Of a stretch of 64,000 bases of DNA, positions 43,451-51,718 are shown in pieces (position 1 is the stretch's first letter; each line of letters begins with the position of its first letter). The stretch covers positions 1-64,000 of the IMG/VR virus record IMGVR_UViG_3300027896_000011; one strand, written 5' to 3'. Under the pieces are notes generated by a model. That model was not told the DNA's origin. It did not search any database and worked only from the letters and a program-made list of their open reading frames with translations. This stretch comes from a virus. Made by a program: the position numbers and the translations under genes.

Positions 43451-44292
43451 AGCACATTACTGAATTACATTTGGCTGGTATGCTAAGCGAGCTAAAAAAA
43501 GAAGCTGGTGTTGCATCAGATATTGCTTCACGTGGTCTTCAAATGCTTCGCAAGGTACCTACGTTACCACTTGTGAGTAGGATTCCTGGTATAAATTCTA
43601 GAGTAGGACAGACCCTTGCTGGCGGTGCATTAGGTGGTGCTATCGGTGCTGCTACTGGTGAAGAGGGCGATAGACTTCATAGAGGTGTAATGGGTGGGTT
43701 GTTAGGAGCAAGTGCTGTAGGTCTTGGGCACATGGCTACACAGAGTGGTAGAGATGCTGCAAAGAAATCTATGGGGAATTTATGGCAGAGGTCTAAATAC
43801 CAATTTACTGGTAAAGGTCTAGAAGGTACGCCGGAAGCTAGGATATTAAAGGCCAGAGAGATTGGTCTTATTCCTGAAGCAGGTAAAAATAAAGCTGTAG
43901 ATGCTGCACAAGAACATGCATTGAAAAATGATTGGTTATCATTACCTGGTGCGGTACATGGTCTAGTTACTCAACCCGGACAAGTATTAAAGAATTCTTG
44001 GAATAGAATGGATACAATGGGTAAAGGGCTTACTGCTGCAGGTGGAGCGATTACTGCCGCAGATATGATACAAAAGCCAACTCCAGAAGGTCCCGGTAGA
44101 TTAGAAAAGGGATTGGGTGGATTAGCTTCAACTATAGGCTTTACTGCAGGACCTGCAGGTATCTTACCGGGCATGTTGATGGGTAGTTGGGCAGGTAAGG
44201 CAGGACAAAGGGTTGGACGTGTGGGGGATAGATTGTTAGGGTACAACCCTGCAGCTGAGGCAGCGCCTATGTATGAAGGGGCTGTACAATGA
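43447..44292 (+). CDS. Glycine-zipper virion protein next to the portal
   Basis: A 281-residue product; ATG 43447 is inside the ATGA overlap with the previous gene. An upstream in-frame start at 43390 lies within that gene and is not used. It has GGALGGAIGAATG and GGLLGASAVGLG, then GKGLTAAGGAITAADM and GFTAGPAGILPGMLMGSWAG: four Gly/Ala segments that could form membrane helices or a pore. A basic linker lies between (MGNLWQRSKYQFTGKG). Proteins with this architecture in phage head operons may be injected with the genome. It overlaps the portal gene by 4 bases. Confidence 0.55.
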   Translation: MKHITELHLAGMLSELKKEAGVASDIASRGLQMLRKVPTLPLVSRIPGINSRVGQTLAGGALGGAIGAATGEEGDRLHRGVMGGLLGASAVGLGHMATQSGRDAAKKSMGNLWQRSKYQFTGKGLEGTPEARILKAREIGLIPEAGKNKAVDAAQEHALKNDWLSLPGAVHGLVTQPGQVLKNSWNRMDTMGKGLTAAGGAITAADMIQKPTPEGPGRLEKGLGGLASTIGFTAGPAGILPGMLMGSWAGKAGQRVGRVGDRLLGYNPAAEAAPMYEGAVQ

Positions 44293-47200
44293 GTGTAGGT
44301 TTAGGCGGCGCAGATTCCTCTGCACTTCGTTTCTCTAGAACTCGAGGTCGTACTGGAGCTTCTTCTGATTACGGGCTACAGTACCCTAGTCCTTTTTTTG
44401 ATATCGGGCAAACGTATTTACCCGCCACTATTAAACAGATGTTTAGGTGGTGTCGGTATTACTTCTTAGTTAATCCATTGATCAATGCAGTGGTAGCTAA
44501 GATGGCGGATTATCCTGTTACTGATATTATTCTAGATACTGACAAGCCGGATTTAAAAGAAAAGTGGTATCACTTTTTAGATTCACAGCTTAGGTATCGT
44601 CCTTTTCAGATTGAACTAGGACTTGACTTTTATGCCTATGGTAATGCTTTAGTTAGTATCTTTTATCCGTTTATAAAGATGCTTAGGTGTAAACGTTGTG
44701 GGCATGAGAAACCTGCAGCGGATGCTACATATCGATTTCAGAATTTTGAATTCCACTGGGAGTGTTCTAAGTGTAGCCATGCTGATATTGCTACTGTAAG
44801 AGACCATTACGTTAAGGCACCTAAAGGTATACGTCTTTTACGTTGGAACCCGGAAGATATAGATATCAGATATAATGATATTACTGGGGATACGGAATAC
44901 TATTATACGATTCCGGTACAGATCAAAAATGATATTATTATGGGGAAGAAGTCTACTGTAGAGACTATGCCTCAGCTCTTTATCGATGCTTTAAGGCTAA
45001 GAAAAGCCGTAGTGTTTTCTCGAGACAACATCTATCACTTCAAGCGGCCTACATTGGCCGGAAAAGATAGAGGTTGGGGTACTCCTTTAATACTGCCAGT
45101 ACTTAAGGATACCTACTACCTCCAGGTCCTGCGAAAAGCTCAGGAATGTCTTACACTTAGCTCTCTTTTAGAGAGGCCATTTGATCTTTGTAAAGCAAGC
45201 GAGATTAGGATTGGAGACCTAGTAAAGACGCATACAGGAGCGTATAAACGGGTAACAGATATTCGTCCTAAGCTCATAAACGAACAAAACGGTGGTTTTA
45301 CGGTACAAGTAGCTACTAAGGCTATGAAAGCTTTTCCGACCGGTTATTCTGACAATCATCCTCTCTATGTATTGCGGAGAGAAGAATTGGCCACTGGGTG
45401 TAGGGCGAATAAGCACATCAATACTAAGTATGTTCGGCGTTATACAGACGAGTATGCGCCTAAATGGGTAAATGCTGGAGATGTCAAACTTGGTGAGTAC
45501 GTAGTTTATCCTATAGATAGGCTAAAGAACACATCCGGGGAGGTATTGGATATATCACAGTATACTGGATTGCCAGCAACAACAGACTGGGTATATCAGC
45601 AATCATCTAAAGAAACAGTAGATGCGTACGAGGCTCTTGAGCAGGGAGACGAACTTCCGTGGGCTGATAACGCCCAACATGCAGCGCATACCCTTCATAA
45701 TAGGGGAAAGACGCCTCCACGGGTAAAGAGGTATATCTCATTAGACGAAGATCTTGCTTACTTATCCGGGTGGTTCATCGGAGACGGCAGTACAGGTGAC
45801 CGACAAATAAGCATAGCTCTAGGGCTTAAGGACGATTATAAGCTTCTTGCTAAGGCATTTAAAAAGGTATTTGGTAAGGAGCCTAAAATCTCTAAGAGTA
45901 AGAGATTTAATGGTCGTTTACTTGTTCACAGTGATGTGATTGCGACTAAATTTATGCGTGGTTGGATACCTGGTGATGCACACACTAAGAGCCTGCCAAA
46001 AGAAATTCAGCAAGCTCCAGACCAAATATTATTGTCTTTCCTACGAGGATATGTTGAGGCAGATGGGTGCTTTCATAACGACCTTGATCGAGTAACATTT
46101 ACTTCGGTAAGTCCTCAGCTTGCTTATCAAGTATGGAAGCTTCTTATTTCTCTTCGATGTGTGGCTAGGGTATCCAAGAGAAAAGAATCGCAATCAATTA
46201 TTGAGGATAAGCTTGGACGTAGAAACAAGGCTATAAGTGGTGTCTCTTATGATATAGTCTTAGATGGGTCATCTGGACGTAGATTACGTGCGCTTTTGTA
46301 TGGTGGAGAAGTTGAAGACGCAGCCGGAGGGCATACAGGATTTTTTCACGGGGATTATTTTGCCTCTCCTATTTGTAATTGGGAACGCCTAACAGAACAG
46401 CACGTATTGAGTTTTGAAGTAGAAGATGATCATACTTTTTGCACTCCAGGAATGGTGACGCATAACAGCATCGCGCTCGAGCACATTGTGCCGCTACGCG
46501 TCTTATTCCCACAAGCCGGGTCGGCCTCCTCGGACCCATACTGCGTTGCGTTAGATAGCCTTGTAGAGACTCGAGAAGGAATATTTCCTGCTGGGGAAGT
46601 CAAGAAGGGTGACTGGCTAAAGACACATACAGGTGCGTGGAAGCCTGTTGAGGCCGCCGTAGATCGTAAAATTCGTACTGGTGAGAAGGTATACGAATTT
46701 TCTATTGCTTCTCTTAGTGCCTTTCCATTTAAGGTATCTGAGGAGCACCCAATACTCGCTGTAAAGCGGCCCTCAAGATTTAGAGGCTATGAGAGCCTTA
46801 CCGAAGAACCGGACTATATTGAGGCCAAGAATATTGACGAGGGGGACTTTGTTTGTTACCCCAAGCATAGAACCGTTTGGGATAGTCTTGACCTAGATCT
46901 TCACGAGTACTGTCCTGAGCGTGCATTCACTGCTGAGTATATGTACCGTAGGTTAGATCAACAGTCTGCGGACATCTATGAGTACTTTGAGGCTAATGGT
47001 GTGCCTAGCTTTGCTCATGGAGAACGTAAGACCTTCTTGGCCGACAAAGGTTGGACCGAAGATTACTACAATAATGCTAAGGCGGTGTTTAGCCAGCAGG
47101 AAGCTGTTGATAGGATTCCTAGGTATCTGCCAGTTACAAAAGACCTGGCGTACGTAGTAGGTATGTATGCGGCTGAAGGTAGTCAGAAGGATTTAGGTAT

Positions 47201-50200
47201 TTCTTTTAGTCTTAATGCGGCTGAAGATTCCATCATGGGCGCTTTGGACTCTGCGCTACAAGGGATGGGGTTTGCTAGTGGGCACAGATACATACGAGAT
47301 AACTCCGCGCAGTACGATGTTGGTGATGTATTTTTGGGCAGCTTACTGCCTCAGCTGTGTGGCAAAGGTGCCCAAAATAAACGATTACCAAGGTTTATTG
47401 TTGAGGCTCCAGAAGAGATTGCGCTTCGTGCAGTAGAGGCAGTGTTTCTAGGTGATGGTTGTTCAATAAATAGTAAAACTCGTAGAGAAGGATTAAAGAC
47501 TGTCAGCCCTCAGTTAACTATAGACGTGCGTGCCATACTACTTTCTTTTGGTCTAATAGCTAATGTACAAAAGAGTATTCCTGGGGAGCACGAGATAGCT
47601 AAACTTCCGTACTACCAAGTCAATTTAAACGGATCACAGGGAGACGCCTTCGCTAACCTGTGTAGTAGCGGAACGCGTACACACAAAGGATTCAGTAGGT
47701 GTGGGTTTGTTCGTGGTGATTATGTCTATCTGCGGGTAAGTAAAAAATCAGAATCTCCAGATGTCAAAGTAGTACGTGGCTTCCAAATCAAAGGAGATAA
47801 GTCCTTCTGTATTGTTGGCGTAGCTACGCACAATACGAGCGTGAATCTTCAAGATTGGCACGATCAGATCGCAGGAGAATTACGTCGTTGGAGAAGCGAT
47901 AATTCGTATATTCCTATTCTTCCGTTACCTATTGGACAACAGACCATAGGTGGTGATGGTAGAGCTCTGCTTCTTTCACAAGAAATACGAGTATGGAGCG
48001 AACATATTATTGCGGGTATGGGTGTCCCAACGGAGCTCATTTTTGGTGGTCTCTCGTATTGTCAAGCTCCTGATACTCTCTTGTTTACGTCTCACGGTCT
48101 CGAGACATTAGAAGAGCTGACCCCAGCTGAAGAGGGGCAAGGGACATCAAATCGCAAAGTAGTAAGCCATATGGGCGTGAGAGACGTTGTTAGAACGCAT
48201 CACGTAGGTCTTAAAAAGGCAGCGTCGGCAAAAACTAGGCTTGGTCTGGAACTTACTGGAGCGTATACGCACCCCGTGTATGTACTACAGCCAGATTTAA
48301 CTATGGCATTTAAAACTATGGAGGAATTGAAGCCAGGAGATAGAGTGGCTGTAAAAGCGGGAGCTAACCTTTGGCCTAAGGACACACCTAAAATTGACTT
48401 TCATACGACAAAATCTGGAGACCGGTTTGAGGACGTTACTATCCCACAGGAGTTAACTCCAGAATTAGCCAGACTTTTGGGATATTTAATAGCAGAAGGT
48501 TCTTGTACTGAGGCGCGTAGAATTGGCTTTGGAAATTCTGATCAAGAAGTAAATACTGACTTTGCAGATTGCGTAGAGGCTGTGTTTGGATACCGTCCAA
48601 AGTTCCATCTAAATCTAAGTATGCCTGTAACCACCAAACCATTTTATCAGACTGAGATATCAAGGCAGCAGGCAACTGAGTTTCTCTACGCATTAGGTAT
48701 CGGTGGTTATGCTGCTGAAAAAACGGTACCTAGAATTATACGTCTTGCTCCTAAGCATCTTGTAGCAGAGTTTTTACGAGCTTATTTTGAAGGAGATGGC
48801 GGGTCAGAGGACGTAGAAGACAAACAAGCAGTTACCGCCTGTTCAATGTCGGGTAGACTCCTTCAAGAAATACAGCTATTGATGCTGAATATGGGTATTG
48901 TTACTTCTAGGTATTTCCCAAGAGTTAAGTCAACGTTCACACTACAAGCCAGGTCAGAGTATGTAGATATTTTTGCAAAAGAGATTGGGTTTATTTCCAG
49001 CTGTAAAAAAAGAATACTTTCACAGAGAACCCCTACTAGAGGATCTTCTTGTCTATCATCTCAAATTCCATATCTAAAAGAGAGATTAGAGGAGTTTAGA
49101 GATCGTCATTTTGAGAATAGGTCTTCGTGGAAGTTTGAATCTGTAAACGTTGAGTTGCTGCAGGAACAGTATACTGTTGATGAGATTGCAGTACTTACAA
49201 ACAGGGAACGCTCTACTATATTGCTGCACATTAATTCTGGAGCACTTACAGCGGTAAAGCAGCCATCTGTACAAGGTAGATTTGCTGCATATACTGTCAG
49301 TCGTCAAAATTTAGAATATTTTCTTAAACATCATGGTTTAGGTAGACGTAGAACAACACCAAAGAGTTTCTGGGGCATGAGCTATGAGAAGCTAGCTACT
49401 AAAGATCTTTCTTTTATTAAAGAAAAAGAGCCTGATTTTGCTCGGCGTATAGAAAATTTAGCTGAGATGCGTTTAATCTGGGATGAGGTACAGGAAGTAA
49501 ATCTTTTGGATATAGAAATTCCTATGCGTGATTTGACGGTGGATGAGGCTTCTACGTACCAAGGTAACGGTGTAATTAGCCATAATTCCGGATCAAATGT
49601 ATCTTTACGTATGCTTGAGAATATGTTCCTTGGTTATCTTTCCGATCAATTAGCTTTACTTCGTTGGATAATCGAAAAGACTGCCTCATACCTTGGTTGG
49701 GCTAAAGTAGGAGCTAGGTTCAAGCCATTTAAGATGGCAGATGATCTGCAGAGAAAGGCATATCTATTCCAGCTTAATCAAGCCGGAAAGATATCAGATG
49801 AGTCTCTTTGCTCTGATGCTGATTATGATTCATCTAAAGAAGATGCGATCATGGAGAACGAAGCTACTCGTCGCATAGGAGCGATGAAGAAGCAACGATT
49901 GCTTCAAGCAGAGATGGAAGGCGAAGCAGCTATGGTCCAGCAGAAGTGGCAGACCAAAGCACAGAATAAAGCTATGTCAGAACAAATGGCTATTCAAGGA
50001 GAAGCGGCTAAAGATCAAATGGCATTCCAATCTCAGATGCAAAATGGAATGATGCAAGATCAAATGGCTGTTCAAACAGGACAAGAAGCGCCACCTAAAA
50101 CTCCAGATATGATGCCTGCTCCTCGAGACCCATCGTTGTTATCTGTACCTAAGGGGATTACCTCTCCATTAACACTACAAAGTGTTCAACAGCATCCAGT

Positions 50201-50471
50201 TTCTGCGTCTAATGCAGATATAGCTGGTGGGCAAAATGTAGACCTGTTGTTTATGGCTAGAAAATTAGCTGATAAGTTTTCTAGACTTAACCCCGGAGAG
50301 AAACCAGTAATGTTAAGTAGGCTTAAAGAACTTAATCCTATACTGTATTCTACGGTTACAGGGCTAATGATGAGCGGAGGGAATGGACCCACCGCTGCAG
50401 CTCAAGCCTCTGCGAGGCCGTTGCCATTGCAACGAACACCCCGCAGAGGATCTGAAGCTGCTCAAATCTAG
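44289..50471 (+). CDS. Portal protein precursor with three inteins
   Basis: A 2060-residue precursor; the three inteins (1380 residues) leave a 680-residue mature portal. The extein sequences join well: RKAQE-SIALEHIVPLRVL, SSDPY-TSVNLQDWHDQI and FGGLSY-SGSNVSLRMLENM. The pattern MGVPTELIFGGLSYSGSN with its long following helices fits the portal family. A zinc-type insert (CKRCGHE ... ECSKCSH, about 134-162) lies near the front. The C-terminal part is Gln/Met-rich and helical (MSEQMAIQGEAAKDQMAFQS). The portal is the dodecameric DNA gate of the capsid; splicing is needed before assembly. GTACAATG has no strong ribosome site, so translation is probably coupled to the preceding gene. Confidence 0.88.
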   Translation: MSVGLGGADSSALRFSRTRGRTGASSDYGLQYPSPFFDIGQTYLPATIKQMFRWCRYYFLVNPLINAVVAKMADYPVTDIILDTDKPDLKEKWYHFLDSQLRYRPFQIELGLDFYAYGNALVSIFYPFIKMLRCKRCGHEKPAADATYRFQNFEFHWECSKCSHADIATVRDHYVKAPKGIRLLRWNPEDIDIRYNDITGDTEYYYTIPVQIKNDIIMGKKSTVETMPQLFIDALRLRKAVVFSRDNIYHFKRPTLAGKDRGWGTPLILPVLKDTYYLQVLRKAQECLTLSSLLERPFDLCKASEIRIGDLVKTHTGAYKRVTDIRPKLINEQNGGFTVQVATKAMKAFPTGYSDNHPLYVLRREELATGCRANKHINTKYVRRYTDEYAPKWVNAGDVKLGEYVVYPIDRLKNTSGEVLDISQYTGLPATTDWVYQQSSKETVDAYEALEQGDELPWADNAQHAAHTLHNRGKTPPRVKRYISLDEDLAYLSGWFIGDGSTGDRQISIALGLKDDYKLLAKAFKKVFGKEPKISKSKRFNGRLLVHSDVIATKFMRGWIPGDAHTKSLPKEIQQAPDQILLSFLRGYVEADGCFHNDLDRVTFTSVSPQLAYQVWKLLISLRCVARVSKRKESQSIIEDKLGRRNKAISGVSYDIVLDGSSGRRLRALLYGGEVEDAAGGHTGFFHGDYFASPICNWERLTEQHVLSFEVEDDHTFCTPGMVTHNSIALEHIVPLRVLFPQAGSASSDPYCVALDSLVETREGIFPAGEVKKGDWLKTHTGAWKPVEAAVDRKIRTGEKVYEFSIASLSAFPFKVSEEHPILAVKRPSRFRGYESLTEEPDYIEAKNIDEGDFVCYPKHRTVWDSLDLDLHEYCPERAFTAEYMYRRLDQQSADIYEYFEANGVPSFAHGERKTFLADKGWTEDYYNNAKAVFSQQEAVDRIPRYLPVTKDLAYVVGMYAAEGSQKDLGISFSLNAAEDSIMGALDSALQGMGFASGHRYIRDNSAQYDVGDVFLGSLLPQLCGKGAQNKRLPRFIVEAPEEIALRAVEAVFLGDGCSINSKTRREGLKTVSPQLTIDVRAILLSFGLIANVQKSIPGEHEIAKLPYYQVNLNGSQGDAFANLCSSGTRTHKGFSRCGFVRGDYVYLRVSKKSESPDVKVVRGFQIKGDKSFCIVGVATHNTSVNLQDWHDQIAGELRRWRSDNSYIPILPLPIGQQTIGGDGRALLLSQEIRVWSEHIIAGMGVPTELIFGGLSYCQAPDTLLFTSHGLETLEELTPAEEGQGTSNRKVVSHMGVRDVVRTHHVGLKKAASAKTRLGLELTGAYTHPVYVLQPDLTMAFKTMEELKPGDRVAVKAGANLWPKDTPKIDFHTTKSGDRFEDVTIPQELTPELARLLGYLIAEGSCTEARRIGFGNSDQEVNTDFADCVEAVFGYRPKFHLNLSMPVTTKPFYQTEISRQQATEFLYALGIGGYAAEKTVPRIIRLAPKHLVAEFLRAYFEGDGGSEDVEDKQAVTACSMSGRLLQEIQLLMLNMGIVTSRYFPRVKSTFTLQARSEYVDIFAKEIGFISSCKKRILSQRTPTRGSSCLSSQIPYLKERLEEFRDRHFENRSSWKFESVNVELLQEQYTVDEIAVLTNRERSTILLHINSGALTAVKQPSVQGRFAAYTVSRQNLEYFLKHHGLGRRRTTPKSFWGMSYEKLATKDLSFIKEKEPDFARRIENLAEMRLIWDEVQEVNLLDIEIPMRDLTVDEASTYQGNGVISHNSGSNVSLRMLENMFLGYLSDQLALLRWIIEKTASYLGWAKVGARFKPFKMADDLQRKAYLFQLNQAGKISDESLCSDADYDSSKEDAIMENEATRRIGAMKKQRLLQAEMEGEAAMVQQKWQTKAQNKAMSEQMAIQGEAAKDQMAFQSQMQNGMMQDQMAVQTGQEAPPKTPDMMPAPRDPSLLSVPKGITSPLTLQSVQQHPVSASNADIAGGQNVDLLFMARKLADKFSRLNPGEKPVMLSRLKELNPILYSTVTGLMMSGGNGPTAAAQASARPLPLQRTPRRGSEAAQI
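45147..46466 (+). mobile_element. Portal intein 1 (440 aa, LAGLIDADG type)
   Basis: Residues 287-726 of the precursor. It begins CLTLSSLLERPFDLCKASEI, has block B-like GYSDNHPLYVL, and ends DHTFCTPGMVTHN before Ser. LAGLIDADG motifs: LSGWFIGDGSTGD and FLRGYVEADGCFHN. Complete and apparently intact. Confidence 0.9.
46542..47834 (+). mobile_element. Portal intein 2 (431 aa, LAGLIDADG type)
   Basis: Residues 752-1182. It begins CVALDSLVETREGIFP, has block B-like VSEEHPILAV, and ends KSFCIVGVATHN before Thr. LAGLIDADG motifs: VVGMYAAEGSQKD and VEAVFLGDGCSIN. It sits only 25 extein residues after intein 1. Confidence 0.9.
48060..49586 (+). mobile_element. Portal intein 3 (509 aa, LAGLIDADG plus HTH)
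   Basis: Residues 1258-1766. It begins CQAPDTLLFTSHGLETLEEL, has block B-like TGAYTHPVYVL, and ends TYQGNGVISHN before Ser. LAGLIDADG motifs: LLGYLIAEGSCTE and LRAYFEGDGGSED. A helix-turn-helix-like segment (QYTVDEIAVLTNRERSTILL) lies after them and may help DNA targeting; it is absent from the other two portal inteins. Confidence 0.88.
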
Positions 50472-50806
50472 TGTGTACACGCACACGTACATGTTTTAGC
50501 GTGAGCACTAGCTTGATCCATCAATGATGTTGAGAAAGATTTCTCAGCATTGTAGATATTAACTACTTTCTGGACTTCTTGGTCTCCTGATAGACCAAGC
50601 TCTTTCTGACGTTTGAAGTAGTCAACTGCCCTTATTGCGTTCTCTTTAGGAAACCAATAAGTTTCTGCTCTAGTTGGCGCTATTAGCTGAATTCGATGTT
50701 CATCTTTTGCCAACCAGAGGTACGTGTTCGTTGCTCTGCTTGTCACTAGTAATGCCTCTGTTGCCATGCTACAAAATTTGCAGTTTTTGCATTTATCGTT
50801 TTTCAT
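50468..50806 (-). CDS. Cys-rich small protein downstream of the portal
   Basis: A 112-residue product, convergent with the portal gene (stops overlap by 4 bases). It has a strong GGGGAGGGG ribosome site. N-terminus KCKNCKFCSM and C-terminus KTCTCACTH each hold cysteines that could bind metal; the middle has RIQLIAPTRAETYWFPKENA. No family recognised. It is the last gene of a three-gene leftward cluster, opposite the flanking virion operons. Confidence 0.6.
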   Translation of the reverse strand: MKNDKCKNCKFCSMATEALLVTSRATNTYLWLAKDEHRIQLIAPTRAETYWFPKENAIRAVDYFKRQKELGLSGDQEVQKVVNIYNAEKSFSTSLMDQASAHAKTCTCACTH

Positions 50807-50845
50807 AATCCCCTCCCCTTATTTAGGGGGTTACATCCCATTTAG

Positions 50846-51400
50846 TTAGTTTTCAGTTGTTCTTTCATACAATATGACATCTCCTTCTGCTTCATCACCC
50901 TCTCCCAATATCTTTCTGATACAACTTGGGCAAAGGATCAGTTTTTCACAAGTAGCATCCAGAGTGTATTCTGGATTGCCGTTTTCTACTTCTGCTGCTT
51001 TCTCAGGGCACCATACGGTGACCTGGTATACTCTATGTCCCAGATCTAGACACCTACGACAAGCATCACAATGTCTAGAATCTCTATCATCTGGTGCTAC
51101 AATCTCGTCATCTAACGTTCCACAGTTACTTATGAAACAATCATAATGAGCAAAGATGGTAGTTACACACGCATCTTCTGGCAATGCATTGGTAGGCAAA
51201 TCTGCCCATGATTGGAACCGTAAGAATCGCGGGTCCTTTCTCATAGACAGCATTTGCCCACCTTCTATGACTACCATTTGATGCCCAGCAATCTGGGTAT
51301 CACACTCACAACTTAGGCAATCTGGAGCATCCGGACAGTCCGGACAATGTTCCCTTGGACAAATCGGACAATAATTAGTTATACGAACTACAGGGACCAT
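50846..51400 (-). CDS. Cysteine-rich protein, probably multi-zinc
   Basis: A 184-residue product with many cysteines: YCPICPREHCPDCPDAPDC and LSCECD at the start, then HCDACRRCLDLGH in the middle, and CEKLILCPSCIRKIL near the end. This suggests two or three zinc sites. The remaining sequence includes TVWCPEKAAEVENGNPEYTL. Such proteins may bind nucleic acid, host RNA polymerase or other proteins. No strong ribosome site is visible, so translation may depend on the upstream acidic gene. Function unknown. Confidence 0.6.
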   Translation of the reverse strand: MVPVVRITNYCPICPREHCPDCPDAPDCLSCECDTQIAGHQMVVIEGGQMLSMRKDPRFLRFQSWADLPTNALPEDACVTTIFAHYDCFISNCGTLDDEIVAPDDRDSRHCDACRRCLDLGHRVYQVTVWCPEKAAEVENGNPEYTLDATCEKLILCPSCIRKILGEGDEAEGDVILYERTTEN

Positions 51401-51448
51401 GGCTTATTAATGAGGCAAATAAGGCCGATAAGAACGCAAAAATAAATA

Positions 51449-51583
51449 TCAATTTTCTTCGTTTCCTTCCTCTTTTTCTTCTTCTTCTTCTTCTTTGTTT
51501 TCGCCTCCAATTTCGTCTTCGAAACGATCTGACAGATCGCTCAAAGAATTCTCACTCTTCTCTTCTTCTTCTTCTGGTCGCAT
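51449..51583 (-). CDS. Highly acidic small protein (44 aa)
   Basis: An ideal AAGGAGG ribosome site precedes ATG 51583. The product starts MRPEEEEEKSENSLSDLSDR and ends KEEEEEEKEEGNEEN, so half its residues are Glu. It is divergent from the RNA polymerase gene and first in the leftward three-gene cluster. Its acidity could mimic DNA or bind a basic partner such as polymerase or a nucleoid protein. No family recognised. Confidence 0.6.
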   Translation of the reverse strand: MRPEEEEEKSENSLSDLSDRFEDEIGGENKEEEEEEKEEGNEEN

Positions 51584-51597
51584 AAGTCCTCCTTTTT

Positions 51598-51622
51598 GTA
51601 GAAGCGAAATACGTTCTTCTAC
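51598..51622 (-). promoter_or_regulatory. 5' leader hairpin ahead of the acidic gene
   Basis: On the minus strand GTAGAAG / CTTCTAC forms a 7-base stem around an 11-base loop. Its 5' edge coincides with the predicted transcription start (about seven bases after TATAAG), and its 3' edge is six bases before the AGGAGG ribosome site. A 5'-end hairpin like this commonly protects mRNA from decay. Confidence 0.55.
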
Positions 51623-51628
51623 ACAATA

Positions 51629-51657
51629 CTTATACCCTTAAGCGTCGTATAATTTCA
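51629..51657 (-). promoter_or_regulatory. Candidate promoter of the leftward Cys-rich/acidic cluster
   Basis: TGAAAT (51652-51657) and GGTATAAG (TATAAG 51629-51634) with 17-base spacing on the minus strand. It shares the GGTATAAG element with the sites at 20613 and 40098, and it overlaps the rightward TATAAT. Confidence 0.4.
51648..51653 (+). promoter_or_regulatory. Candidate -10 element for the RNA polymerase gene
   Basis: A perfect TATAAT at 51648-51653, 66 bases before TTG 51719. No good -35 is seen at 16-18 bases upstream, so the promoter may be weak or use another factor. It is nearly back to back with the leftward site. Confidence 0.35.
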
Positions 51658-51718
51658 TGCCCATATTCCTGTAATTCTGATACCTTAAGGACAACACACA
51701 TAAACAAGCGAGGAATTC

